From: Zobellia alginiliquefaciens
GTDB taxonomy: Bacteria; Bacteroidota; Bacteroidia; Flavobacteriales; Flavobacteriaceae
Direction of reading: 5' to 3'
Assembly (NCBI RefSeq): GCF_029323795.1
Contig: NZ_CP119758.1
Location: 3,100,001 to 3,164,000 of the forward strand
Length of the DNA stretch: 64,000 bases
In this document: piece by piece, positions 47,540-56,674 of the stretch
Layout of the letters: every line of letters begins with the position of its first letter
Numbering within the stretch: the stretch's first letter is position 1
The notes under the pieces: model-generated
The model's input: the letters and a program-made list of their open reading frames with translations, nothing else
Database searches by the model: none
What the model was told of the DNA's origin: nothing
Made by a program: the position numbers and the translations under genes

Positions 47540-48640
47540 TTACAGGTTCAAGGCAGGTCTTTTGCCCAGTTCCTTTAAATGTCTAAAGTGCGAAATTATA
47601 GCTTTTCGGGTAGTTTCGTACTCGTGGTACGGCAAATTAAATTCTTTTGCCGTTTCTTTCACAATTTCTGCAATTTTTGTGTAATGTACATGGCTAATAT
47701 TAGGGAAAATGTGATGTTCCACTTGGTGGTTTAATCCCCCGGTAAACCAGTTTACAATCTTGTTCTTAGTACCAAAATTTACAGTTGTAAATAACTGGTG
47801 AATAGCCCATGTGTTTTTCATCGTCCCCGTTTCGTCAGGAAGAGGCGTGTCCGCTTCGTCAACAATATGTGCTAATTGAAAAACTACACTTAGAATAACA
47901 CCGGCTACGTAGTGCATAATAAAGAAGCCAATTAATATCATCCACCAAGCCATATCAACGAAAATAAGGGGTAGAACAATCCATATGGTGATGTATAGAA
48001 TTTTTGTAATCACAAGCGTACTCCAGTTCATGGCTGCACTTGGTAGTTTGCCATAAGAAAGCTTTCGTTTCATATAACGGTACATCTGTTGGAAATCTGT
48101 TGTAATAGCCCAGTTGAAAGTTAAAAGGCCATACAGGAAAACAGAGTAAAAATGTTGAAATTTATGGTGCTTTTGCCATTCAGCATGCTTGGAAAAACGC
48201 AGAATACGGCCAGCTTCCATATCTTCATCATGTTCATGAATGTTGGTGTAGGTATGGTGCAGTACATTGTGCTGAACCTGCCAGTTATATACATTTCCTG
48301 CCAAAATATAGATGCTGCTCCCCATAAGTTTGTTGACCCACTTTTTATTGGAATAGGCACCATGATTGCCATCATGCATAACGTTCATGCCTACACCGGC
48401 CATACCAACGCCCATGACAATAGTTAGTAGAAGATTGGCCCAAATGGGTAGTCCTAAAGTTAAAATTAAAAAATAGGGGGTTAGGAACATAGCGAACATA
48501 ATCACCGTTTTAAGGTGTAAGCGCCAGTTGCCTGTTTTCTTTAATTTGTTCTCCTTAAAATAATCGTTTACGCGTTTGTTCAATGTTCTGAAGAACTGTG
48601 CGGGATCTTTCCTGGAGAATCGTACTGTTTTTTGGTCCAT
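47540..48640 (-). CDS. Membrane fatty acid desaturase (acyl-lipid/acyl-CoA type)
   Basis: A 366-residue di-iron desaturase with four predicted helices. The three histidine boxes are present: H-D-G-N-H (about residue 90), H-N-V-L-H-H (about 125) and H-Q-V-E-H-H (about 305). The third box starting with Q is typical of front-end or linoleoyl-type desaturases, but there is no fused cytochrome b5. It would introduce double bases into membrane acyl chains, plausibly for cold adaptation. The position of the double bond is unknown. It is a single gene, divergent from rsmG. Confidence 0.9.
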   Translation of the reverse strand: MDQKTVRFSRKDPAQFFRTLNKRVNDYFKENKLKKTGNWRLHLKTVIMFAMFLTPYFLILTLGLPIWANLLLTIVMGVGMAGVGMNVMHDGNHGAYSNKKWVNKLMGSSIYILAGNVYNWQVQHNVLHHTYTNIHEHDEDMEAGRILRFSKHAEWQKHHKFQHFYSVFLYGLLTFNWAITTDFQQMYRYMKRKLSYGKLPSAAMNWSTLVITKILYITIWIVLPLIFVDMAWWMILIGFFIMHYVAGVILSVVFQLAHIVDEADTPLPDETGTMKNTWAIHQLFTTVNFGTKNKIVNWFTGGLNHQVEHHIFPNISHVHYTKIAEIVKETAKEFNLPYHEYETTRKAIISHFRHLKELGKRPALNL

Positions 48641-48719
48641 AAAATAATATTATTGATAGATATCGTAGAAATGTTAAGCTTTATATGGTGATAAAATGTT
48701 ATTTCATCAACGAATATAG

Positions 48720-48727
48720 TAGTTTTG
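48720..48727 (+). promoter_or_regulatory. Putative -7 element for rsmG
   Basis: TAGTTTTG (TAnnTTTG), 20 bases before the rsmG ATG, giving a short leader. No clear -33 box. Confidence 0.4.
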
Positions 48728-48746
48728 CAACTATACAAATATACGC

Positions 48747-49382
48747 ATGACTGCCGAATTAGTTTTTAAATATTTTCCCAATTTATCAGATCTTCAGCAA
48801 AAACGGTTCATATTACTGGAAGAATTATATAAAGATTGGAATCAGAAGATCAATGTTGTTTCTAGGAAAGATATAGATGAGCTTTATTTAAGACATGTAT
48901 TACATTCTTCGGGAATAGCTAAGGTTCAGCAATTTAACGATGGGGCGTCTGTTCTAGATGTGGGTACAGGTGGAGGTTTCCCAGGTATTCCACTGGCTAT
49001 ATTGTTTCCAGAGGTGCAGTTTACTTTAGTTGATTCAATTGGTAAAAAAATAAAGGTAGTTCAGGAAGTAATCCAAGGATTGGATTTGGATAACGTAACT
49101 GCTGTTAATTCTAGGGTCGAAGAAACTAAAGGCCAACATGATTTTATTGTAAGTAGGGCAGTTGCTGCAATGCCCACATTTGTGCATTGGGTAAAAGGTA
49201 AAATAAAGAAAGAATCACTGCATGAAAGGCGGAACGGAATTCTTTACCTAAAAGGTGGTGATTTGTCCGAGGAACTTGATGGATATAAGGCCATAGAAAT
49301 CTATGACCTCACCAATTATTTTGATGAAGCTTTTTTTGAAACTAAAAAAGTGGTGTACTTACCCATGAAATATAAAGGCTAA
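48747..49382 (+). CDS. rsmG: 16S rRNA (guanine-527 N7)-methyltransferase
   Basis: A 211-residue RsmG/GidB protein that methylates G527 of 16S rRNA. Visible are K-I-N-V-V-S-R-K-D (N-terminal helix), the SAM motif V-L-D-V-G-T-G-G-G-F-P-G-I-P-L-A and V-S-R-A-V-A. The length is normal. A 463-base noncoding stretch follows before the terminator shared with the DinB gene. Confidence 0.96.
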   Translation: MTAELVFKYFPNLSDLQQKRFILLEELYKDWNQKINVVSRKDIDELYLRHVLHSSGIAKVQQFNDGASVLDVGTGGGFPGIPLAILFPEVQFTLVDSIGKKIKVVQEVIQGLDLDNVTAVNSRVEETKGQHDFIVSRAVAAMPTFVHWVKGKIKKESLHERRNGILYLKGGDLSEELDGYKAIEIYDLTNYFDEAFFETKKVVYLPMKYKG

Positions 49383-49845
49383 ACTACAAGCTTAATAAGT
49401 GGTAATACGCTTTTCTATATTTTCTTGCGAAAATTTTTAAATGAGCCCATATATGTATATGTAGGCAGTCTGCTAGCATTCTAAATTGACTATATGTTTT
49501 CTGCATATCCATAATCTTCATTTTTACAGTTACTACAAAGTACGTAATTATTACGTTTAATTTACAATAACTTAACGTTAAATTTACACTAAAAGTATGT
49601 TTTACTGATATTTAGTTAAGTTTTTTACTGAAAATCAGCTTTGTAAATCAATTTTTGTATGTTGATTTTAAATAAAAAAGTAAAATATTAAATATTTAAA
49701 AATCAACTACTTATGATGTGTTTAGTCTTAGTTGAGGAAATTTTATAAAAGCCGAATGTCGCTTATTTGTTAGCTTAATGTAAATATAACGTTAACCAAG
49801 AATCTAAATTGTGCAGTTTGTCGGTAAAATTTGAAAATAAGGCAT
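49383..49845. other. 463-bp A+T-rich noncoding stretch between convergent genes
   Basis: No reading frame of note. It contains several short inverted repeats: ACGTAAT/ATTACGT around 49542-49556, and arms GTTGATTTTAAA and TTTAAAAATCAAC around 49660-49710. Two AACGTTAA-type motifs also occur. The length is unusual for a gap between two convergent stop codons. It may hold an untranslated RNA, a decayed gene or a small insertion. Confidence 0.5.
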
Positions 49846-49884
49846 AAAAAAGCCCCTGCTTATAGTCATAAGCAAGGGCTTTTT
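49846..49884. terminator. Bidirectional terminator of the DinB-family gene
   Basis: A 13-bp stem with one C-A mismatch (AGCCCCTGCTTAT / ATAAGCAAGGGCT), 4-base loop, As before and Ts after. It lies 15 bases past the DinB-family stop on the minus strand. Confidence 0.85.
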
Positions 49885-49898
49885 ACTGTTTTCTGGAC

Positions 49899-50411
49899 TT
49901 ATTTACTCCAAGGAGGGGTAACACCGTTTGAACGAGCGTAGGCTATTAGCTGTCCTTTATGTTCTCCATTGTGTTCCATTATGGCTAATAGACCACCAAG
50001 CTTATTCATTTTAGCAAAACCAAAATCTACTTCTTCTCCAAATTGGTCATCCTCTACTAAAATTATTTTTTCAAGAACAAACTCATTCGATTTTTTAAGA
50101 GCTGCAATGATGTTTTCTTTTCCCGTAATTTTTGATAGGTTCATCATGTCTACATCTTCCGGTGGCGCAAAGCCCATTTTAGAGGCTAAATAATAATTTC
50201 CTCCAGCAACATGTAACAATGCTTCAGCTACGGAATTTACACCATCCATAGGGCGCCAATCATATTGTTCCTCGGAAAAAGCTTCTGCCAAAGCAACAAC
50301 TTGTCCTTGATTTCCTTGTAAAACCCCTTGAATGGTGTTTTGTGTCAATTTTTCTTGCGCATACGTCATGGCGGCTACCATGAAGAATGCGGTTACAAAT
50401 AGGTTTTTCAT
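49899..50411 (-). CDS. Exported DinB-family (four-helix bundle) protein
   Basis: A 170-residue protein with a Sec signal peptide (about 1-18, ending T-Y-A-Q) and a DinB/YfiT-like four-helix bundle. The three putative metal-ligand histidines are visible: A-L-L-H-V-A-G near residue 67 and E-H-N-G-E-H-K-G near the C-terminus. The family includes thiol S-transferases, some using bacillithiol, but most are uncharacterised. The signal peptide places it in the periplasm. It is a single gene with its own terminator. Confidence 0.85.
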   Translation of the reverse strand: MKNLFVTAFFMVAAMTYAQEKLTQNTIQGVLQGNQGQVVALAEAFSEEQYDWRPMDGVNSVAEALLHVAGGNYYLASKMGFAPPEDVDMMNLSKITGKENIIAALKKSNEFVLEKIILVEDDQFGEEVDFGFAKMNKLGGLLAIMEHNGEHKGQLIAYARSNGVTPPWSK

Positions 50412-50526
50412 TTTCTTAGTTTTAGTGGTTACAAAGATTCCTCAATCCGTTTAATAAAAAAAGGATTGGGGAATTTAATAAAATTTGATAATAAAACACT
50501 GATTATCAGTGTGATTTAATTTATTC

Positions 50527-52155
50527 TTATCCTAAAAATGGATATCTGTAATTCGTTGGAGTTACAAAAGTCTCTTTAATAAGACGAGGGGATACCCATC
50601 TTAATAAATTCTGGGCAGAACCGGCTTTGTCATTCGTTCCTGAAGCTCTAGCTCCTCCAAATGGCTGTTGCCCCACTACGGCGCCAGTAGGTTTGTCATT
50701 GATATAGAAGTTACCCGCGCAATTTTGTAATGCTTTTGTAGCTTCATCAATTGCATACCTGTCCGTAGATAGAACGGCTCCTGTTAGAGCGTATTCGGAA
50801 GTACTGTCAACCAACTTTAAAGTTTCTGACCAATCCTTGTCCTCATAAACATATATGGTAACTACAGGACCGAATAATTCCGTTTCCATTGTAGTGTATT
50901 TTGGGTCTGTTGTAAGAATTACGGTTGGCTCAATGAAGTAGCCTTTGGACTTGTCATAGTTTCCGCCTGCAATAATTTCAGCATTGTCATCTTCCTTAGC
51001 TTGGTCTATATACTTGGCTAATTTGTCAAATGAACCTTCATGAATAACCGCAGTTATAAAGTTAGACATATCTTCCGGACTCCCCGGTTTGTTAAAAGTG
51101 GCTATGTCTTTTTTAACCGATTCAAGAATTTCTTCCGAAAGTGATTTTGGAAGGTAAACCCTTGAGGCCGCACTACATTTTTGACCTTGGAATTCAAAGG
51201 CACCACGAACAATTGCTGTAGCTACTTGTTGAGGTTTTGCGGAAGGATGCGCTATAATAAAGTCTTTTCCTCCAGTTTCTCCAACTATCTTTGGGTAGGT
51301 TTTATAGGTGTGAATATTGTTTCCAATCTGCTTCCATAATTCTTTGAAGACATGTGTGGAACCTGTAAAGTGTATGCCGGCAAAATCCGGACTTGCCAAA
51401 ACGGTCTCGGTAATCATGACCGGATCTCCGTAAACTACGTTGATAACGCCATCGGGAAGACCGGCTTCTTTAAAAATGTCAACAATTACCTTTGCAGAGA
51501 AAACTTGACTGTCACTTGGTTTCCATACCACAACGTTACCCATCATTGCGGCACTTGCAGGAAGGTTTCCGGCAATAGCGGTAAAGTTAAAAGGGGTAAT
51601 GGCATATACAAAACCTTCTAGCGGTCTATATTCTACACGGTTCCAGATTCCTTCTGCAGAATCCGGTTGTTCCTCATATATCTCAGACATGTATTCCACA
51701 TTGAAACGCAGAAAATCAATCAATTCACACGCAGCATCAATTTCAGCTTGGTGAATGTTCTTTGACTGTGCAATCATAGTTGCGGCATTAATCTTAGCAC
51801 GGTATGGTCCTGCAATCAATTCTGCAGCTTTCAGGAAAATAGCGGCGCGCTGTTCCCAAGTTAAATCTGCCCAAGCGGACCTTGAAGCCAAGCAATTTTC
51901 AATGGCTTTTGTTACATGCGATTTTTCTGCAACATGATATTGGCCAACAATATGTTTGTGGTCATGTGGAGGGGACATTGGCTTAGTGTTGCCAGTCTTA
52001 ATTTCTTCGCTGCCTATATATAAAGGTACATCTACACTCCCGTTAAAATAAGAACGGTATTGCTCTAGCACTTCTTCTCTTTCGGGAGATCCTGGTGCGT
52101 AACTCTTTATTGGCTCGTTAATCGCTGTCGGTACGTGAAAAAAACCTTTGCTCAT
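50527..52155 (-). CDS. pruA: 1-pyrroline-5-carboxylate dehydrogenase
   Basis: A 542-residue aldehyde dehydrogenase oxidising glutamate semialdehyde/P5C to glutamate in proline degradation. Visible are the N-terminal extension of this subfamily, F-N-F-T-A-I-A-G-N-L (active-site Asn), the E-T-G-G-K-D glutamate, the nucleophile in G-Q-K-C-S-A-A-S-R, and E-L-F-G-P-V near the end. The length is typical for the monofunctional form. The proline dehydrogenase partner is not adjacent. Confidence 0.96.
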   Translation of the reverse strand: MSKGFFHVPTAINEPIKSYAPGSPEREEVLEQYRSYFNGSVDVPLYIGSEEIKTGNTKPMSPPHDHKHIVGQYHVAEKSHVTKAIENCLASRSAWADLTWEQRAAIFLKAAELIAGPYRAKINAATMIAQSKNIHQAEIDAACELIDFLRFNVEYMSEIYEEQPDSAEGIWNRVEYRPLEGFVYAITPFNFTAIAGNLPASAAMMGNVVVWKPSDSQVFSAKVIVDIFKEAGLPDGVINVVYGDPVMITETVLASPDFAGIHFTGSTHVFKELWKQIGNNIHTYKTYPKIVGETGGKDFIIAHPSAKPQQVATAIVRGAFEFQGQKCSAASRVYLPKSLSEEILESVKKDIATFNKPGSPEDMSNFITAVIHEGSFDKLAKYIDQAKEDDNAEIIAGGNYDKSKGYFIEPTVILTTDPKYTTMETELFGPVVTIYVYEDKDWSETLKLVDSTSEYALTGAVLSTDRYAIDEATKALQNCAGNFYINDKPTGAVVGQQPFGGARASGTNDKAGSAQNLLRWVSPRLIKETFVTPTNYRYPFLG

Positions 52156-52366
52156 AATACTATTGTTAAGTTTAAAAAATAGAGCGTAAAGGTAGGTTTC
52201 TTAGTGCGAATAAAAAACTCGCCAAGCGGTAATGGTACAAAAGGATTGTGCTAAAAAAATCTTAATAAAAATTAGATTTCAGCAAAATGAATTAGAGTCC
52301 AAAGCTATGTGCTAATAGATTGATAGCTAGAAGCAATTAAAGCACTGTAGATTATAACTGAATGGT

Positions 52367-52759
52367 CTAATTTAATGCAAAAGGTGCATGAAATTTGAAA
52401 GTAGGAATGTAAACCCTGAATTTTTCCGTAGAGCTAAAGTTTACCATATTGTAATGGCCTTTCATTGCGCCAATAGGAGAGGTTAAAAGGCAGCCTGAAG
52501 TATAGGTGTGGGATTCTCCTGGTTTAATGACCGGTTTTTTGCCGATCACACCTTCACCATCTAATACCTCTAGTTCATTAAGGGCATCATAGATTTTCCA
52601 ATGCCGAGAGGTAAGCTGAACAGAATCTTTACTTTGGTTTTCTATGGTAATCGTATAGCCAAAAGCAAAGTGCATCTTGTAGTTTTTGAAAAATGTACCT
52701 TCAAAACTAGTATTCACGGAAATTTTAATGCCTTTGGTTACTTGTGTGATCATATGCAT
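52367..52759 (-). CDS. apaG: ApaG-like protein
   Basis: A 130-residue single-domain ApaG protein with an immunoglobulin/fibronectin-type fold. The family segments T-I-E-N-Q-S, S-R-H-W-K-I-Y-D, G-E-G-V-I-G-K-K-P and G-x-M-K-G-H-Y are present. E. coli ApaG is loosely linked to Co2+/Mg2+ tolerance, but the biochemical role is unknown. ATG at 52753 is an equally good start. It begins 5 bases after the stop of the DUF3667 gene and is probably co-transcribed with it. Confidence 0.93.
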   Translation of the reverse strand: MHMITQVTKGIKISVNTSFEGTFFKNYKMHFAFGYTITIENQSKDSVQLTSRHWKIYDALNELEVLDGEGVIGKKPVIKPGESHTYTSGCLLTSPIGAMKGHYNMVNFSSTEKFRVYIPTFKFHAPFALN

Positions 52760-52764
52760 TCCTT

Positions 52765-53892
52765 CTAAAAGGTAATAAGGTTACCGGTAAAAAGTAGTAC
52801 CGTTGATAATAAAGCCAATATAAAAAAAATAGCGTTTAGAAAGAGATATTTAACAATTGTTTTAAATATACTCTGACCATAGAAATTTCGCATAGCCGCA
52901 AAGAGATATGTCGAAAAAATCATGAAAAAGATCCAACTGCTCTCAAACTTGAAAATTGAATCAATCAAATAGCTAATAATGAGCAAGATAAATAATAATG
53001 CTGTGTTGTGAAAACTAAAGATCAAATGATCGGTATAACTGTATTTTTTCCTGATATAAATCAACCAAATGAACACTGTAAAGACCGGTAAAAAGAAAAA
53101 TACGACGAACGGTAATTTGGATATTAATGTACTTAAAAAGCTTCCGGGCGACTTTCTGAACTTTGAAAATCCATTTACACCATTAAATATGAGTTTGTTT
53201 TCAAAAGTTTCTGGAATCTGGTATTTGTCTACTATGTCCTCATAGCTATATATGGTGTCATGCTCTAAAATAGTACTAAAGAAAGCCTGTTTTTGATTAT
53301 TACGGTCTCCAAAGGGGCCTTGGTCAATTTTTTTAAAATATGCGATGGGGTCAAAAAGTATAAGTGAATCACGTTCCCGTTCAAGTTTTACATAGCCATT
53401 GTAATTTACTACGTTTTTAAGTGAGTCTAGTTGTTCTGAGAGTTCTGCGGTATCATCAGCATTTTGCTCCATACTCCATTCATAGGCCAATTTGCCTATT
53501 TCCGAAAAATCTTGAGTTCCATACTTGTCGTACTTAGAGAAATTGCCGCTAAAATTAATGATCAAGAAAAAGATTATAGCAAGACTCAATAAAAAACGAA
53601 AAGGGTTGGTGTAGGAGACCCGTTTTCCGTCTATGTAACTTTTTGTGATTTTTCCCGGTCTTATTAATAAGCTAGAAAGTGTACGGAACAACCTTGAATC
53701 GTAGGAAATTAAGGTTCCAAAAAATTCATCCAAGTAATCTTTGATAGTAATTTTCTTAATACTGTTCGCTTGTGAGCAATTTGGACAGTATTTGTCGCTT
53801 AAGTCTAAAGGGTGCCCACAGTTAAGGCATTCTGTGCCTCGGTAGTCTAGTTTATATCTTCCTTTTTCAGGAACAACAGGTTTGTCGGTCAT
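52765..53892 (-). CDS. DUF3667 membrane protein with N-terminal zinc ribbon
   Basis: A 375-residue protein. A zinc-ribbon with C22-x-x-C25 and C36-x-x-C39 (C-L-N-C-G-H, Y-C-P-N-C-S) is followed by the DUF3667 core: a helical segment leading to Y-D-S-R-L-F-R-T and P-G-K, then five or so membrane helices, with a charged cytoplasmic or periplasmic stretch (about 130-250) between the first and the rest. Function is unknown. It lies between the T9SS plug gene (30 bases upstream) and apaG. Confidence 0.88.
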   Translation of the reverse strand: MTDKPVVPEKGRYKLDYRGTECLNCGHPLDLSDKYCPNCSQANSIKKITIKDYLDEFFGTLISYDSRLFRTLSSLLIRPGKITKSYIDGKRVSYTNPFRFLLSLAIIFFLIINFSGNFSKYDKYGTQDFSEIGKLAYEWSMEQNADDTAELSEQLDSLKNVVNYNGYVKLERERDSLILFDPIAYFKKIDQGPFGDRNNQKQAFFSTILEHDTIYSYEDIVDKYQIPETFENKLIFNGVNGFSKFRKSPGSFLSTLISKLPFVVFFFLPVFTVFIWLIYIRKKYSYTDHLIFSFHNTALLFILLIISYLIDSIFKFESSWIFFMIFSTYLFAAMRNFYGQSIFKTIVKYLFLNAIFFILALLSTVLLFTGNLITF

Positions 53893-53922
53893 TTATCCAA
53901 TAGAATTAAGGATAAATATAAT

Positions 53923-55167
53923 CTAATTACTGATATTTCTAGAATTTGCGGAGCCCACACCAATAATGCTATCGTACAAGTCTCCAAAGTTTCTGTAGTA
54001 TACCAGAATTAGGTAGCTGTTCTCGGTAAAGTGAAAGTTACCATCAATAGTATTGATTTCTATGGTGCCATCTTCACGTTTTATAACGTATTTGTAGTTG
54101 TAGAAACCTTGCTTTAGTTTTATTTCGGCTTCCATCATACCGTTATTCTCATTGTAGGTCATTTTGTTTTCTTCGGATAGGGCGTAGTTATTGAACTTGC
54201 CAAAGACGTATACTTCGTCTAATCCCAATAACTCATCGTAGGGTAGGGAAAAATGGACTTTAGTATATTCGGCTTCTCTAGAATTATCCTCTCCTTGTAA
54301 GGTGCGGATAACAAAATCACCGTTTATATCGGGAAAATAGGAATATGGTCTATCTGCTCTATAGGTATTGGAAAACAGGTAATGGTTGTAGAGTTCGTTA
54401 ACTTCTATCCTTGAAATTTGCGAAGTAGGAGCTCTAAGGTCGCTAGTGTCAAAATTTAAAAATTCGTTACCACCATAAAAACTAGTTTCTTGATCGTATT
54501 TGTATACCAGTTCCGTGCCAATAGTATATTGTGGTGCTATATTGTAAAGGGCCGTTTCCCACTGGTAATTTTGTAGAATGGCTATTTTGACCTCTTTTTT
54601 TGGGTTTACAAGTTGAAAGTTTCCGGCATTGATGCTCAGTTGAACCACCTGCTTTTCGTTTATAAAATTAAAATCACGGGAACGTTTAATGGTTCCCCCT
54701 ACGGTTACGATATCCTTATATACAACAAAACGTCTCGAAAATTGAAGTTCATAGCGGTCATTGTAGATTTCTAACATGAAATTACCACTTACTTTTAACC
54801 GCACATTTTCGTTGGGTATCGTTAATTTGTAATTAGAGTAGGATTGTAGGGTAGAGTAGCTGTTTTCATAATCTGTGATGCGTTGGTTGTCTACACCGTT
54901 TAAATATTGCGACTTTAAAAGTTGCGAAGGTTGCCAGTCATAATCACAATGGACTATCTTATAATAGTAATCGCTCTCGGAAGCTGTGATGTCGTCAAAT
55001 TCTAGTTTTATGGTTTCACCAAGCTCTACTACAGGGAATTGATCTTCGGTAGGTCCTCCAAAAATTACGGTTTTTATTTTCTCTGGTGGGTTAACTTCTA
55101 CTTGGACCTGGGCCCACAATGAAGATGTTAAAATGAAGAAAAATACCTGTGTAAGATTCAAACGCAT
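53923..55167 (-). CDS. Type IX secretion plug protein (DUF5103)
   Basis: A 414-residue protein with a signal peptide (about 1-19, ending S-L-W-A-Q) and an all-beta mature part, including a C-terminal Ig/CBM48-like domain (F-G-K-F-N-N-Y-A-L-S) followed by Y-Y-R-N-F-G. It matches DUF5103, which structural work on the flavobacterial SprA translocon identified as the periplasmic plug that closes the empty channel. With porT at 39144 it is one of two T9SS-linked genes here. The gene is divergent from the nqr operon. Confidence 0.88.
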   Translation of the reverse strand: MRLNLTQVFFFILTSSLWAQVQVEVNPPEKIKTVIFGGPTEDQFPVVELGETIKLEFDDITASESDYYYKIVHCDYDWQPSQLLKSQYLNGVDNQRITDYENSYSTLQSYSNYKLTIPNENVRLKVSGNFMLEIYNDRYELQFSRRFVVYKDIVTVGGTIKRSRDFNFINEKQVVQLSINAGNFQLVNPKKEVKIAILQNYQWETALYNIAPQYTIGTELVYKYDQETSFYGGNEFLNFDTSDLRAPTSQISRIEVNELYNHYLFSNTYRADRPYSYFPDINGDFVIRTLQGEDNSREAEYTKVHFSLPYDELLGLDEVYVFGKFNNYALSEENKMTYNENNGMMEAEIKLKQGFYNYKYVIKREDGTIEINTIDGNFHFTENSYLILVYYRNFGDLYDSIIGVGSANSRNISN

Positions 55168-55277
55168 TACCTGCTATTTTTTGCGGTAAAGGTAAGCAAA
55201 AAGCGTACCCAAAAAATTTAGATCGGTGTGTTGCCCAAATTTCTAGGCATTTATTATGAAAACAATCCTTTTAGTAT

Positions 55278-55285
55278 TATTTTTG
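55278..55285 (+). promoter_or_regulatory. Putative -7 element for the nqr operon
   Basis: TATTTTTG (TAnnTTTG), 35 bases before the nqrA ATG, implying a leader of about 28 bases. No clear -33 box. Confidence 0.4.
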
Positions 55286-55319
55286 CTCGAAATTTTGTTA
55301 ACCTAAGGTCTAGAACAAT

Positions 55320-56672
55320 ATGTCTAAAGACATCAGGATTAAAAAGGGCTTGAACATAAAACTTGTTGGAGCTGCAGAGCAAACCACCTCAAAAGCCGTT
55401 TTAAGTAACGTTTATGCTATAAACTTAAACGATTTTCACGGAGTCACACCTAAAATGTTGGTAAAACAGGGTGCTGAGATCAAAGCGGGAGAACCACTTT
55501 TTTTCAATAAGAACAAGGAAAGCATGCTTTTCGTTTCACCGGTAAGTGGTGAGCTTGTTGAGATTGTAAGAGGAGCGCGAAGACGCATACTTTCACTTAA
55601 AATTTTGGCGGATAAAGAGCAGACAGGTGTTGCGCATGATTTGTTAAACGTAGAAAGTGCTTCAAAAGAAGAGGTTAAAGCCTACCTTTTAAATGGTGGT
55701 TGTTGGCCTTTTATTAAGCAACGTCCGTATGATATCATCGCAGATCCGGATGCAAATCCAAAAGCGATTTTCGTTTCAGGGTATGTTACGGCTCCATTAG
55801 CGGCAGATTTGAATTATGTGCTGCAAGGAAAAGAAAAGGAATTACAAGCTGCAATTACCGCTTTGGGTAAATTAACGCCTGGTAAAGTTCACGTTTCCGT
55901 TGGAAAATCTGAAAATTCTCCATTAGCTGATTTAAACGGTGCTGAGATTCATAAGGTTTCAGGTCCGCATCCGGCCGGTTTGGTTGGTACGCAGATCAAT
56001 AGGGTGGATCCTATTAATAAGGGCGAAACCGTTTGGACGGTTACACCTCAAGATTTAGTAATTATTGGTGAGTTGTTATTAACAGGTAAATTCAATGCAG
56101 AACGTATTGTTGCTTTAGCTGGTTCTTCTGTAAAAGCTCCAAAATATTACACAACTAAAATCGGAACCGAAATTTCTACCTTCTTATATGGTAGTGGTGT
56201 TGAAGGAGACAATTTTAGAGTGATAAATGGCGATGTGCTTACGGGTACAAAGTCCGCACCTGATGGTCATTTAGGGTATTACAATAATACTGTAACTGCT
56301 ATTCCGGAAGGAGATGATTATGAATTCTTTGGTTGGAATAAGCCTGTTTTCAATAAAATATCAGCTACAAGAGCATTAACGTTCTCTTGGATGCAACCCA
56401 ATAAAAAGTATGAACTTGATACAAATACCAATGGCGAGCATCGTGCCTTTGTGGTAACAGGTATGTACGAAAAAGTATTTCCATTGGATATATTTCCTAT
56501 GCAATTGTTAAAGGCATGTATGGTGAAAGATTTGGATGAGATGGAGCAACTGGGGCTTTATGAAGTGGCGCCAGAAGATTTCTCGTTGACCGAGTTTGTT
56601 TGTGTTTCAAAACAACCGCATCAACAGATTATTAGAGAAGGATTAGATCTATTGCATAAAGAAATAGGATAA
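55320..56672 (+). CDS. nqrA: Na+-translocating NADH:quinone reductase subunit A
   Basis: A 450-residue peripheral cytoplasmic subunit of Na+-NQR. Typical segments: D-I-R-I-K-K-G-L-N-I at the start, F-V-S-P-V-S-G, K-Q-R-P-Y-D, and G-P-H-P-A-G-L-V-G-T-Q-I. Subunit A contributes to quinone binding at the membrane side of the complex. It is the first of six genes with gaps or overlaps under 25 bases; nqrB starts 2 bases after its stop. Confidence 0.97.
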   Translation: MSKDIRIKKGLNIKLVGAAEQTTSKAVLSNVYAINLNDFHGVTPKMLVKQGAEIKAGEPLFFNKNKESMLFVSPVSGELVEIVRGARRRILSLKILADKEQTGVAHDLLNVESASKEEVKAYLLNGGCWPFIKQRPYDIIADPDANPKAIFVSGYVTAPLAADLNYVLQGKEKELQAAITALGKLTPGKVHVSVGKSENSPLADLNGAEIHKVSGPHPAGLVGTQINRVDPINKGETVWTVTPQDLVIIGELLLTGKFNAERIVALAGSSVKAPKYYTTKIGTEISTFLYGSGVEGDNFRVINGDVLTGTKSAPDGHLGYYNNTVTAIPEGDDYEFFGWNKPVFNKISATRALTFSWMQPNKKYELDTNTNGEHRAFVVTGMYEKVFPLDIFPMQLLKACMVKDLDEMEQLGLYEVAPEDFSLTEFVCVSKQPHQQIIREGLDLLHKEIG

Positions 56673-56674
56673 AG

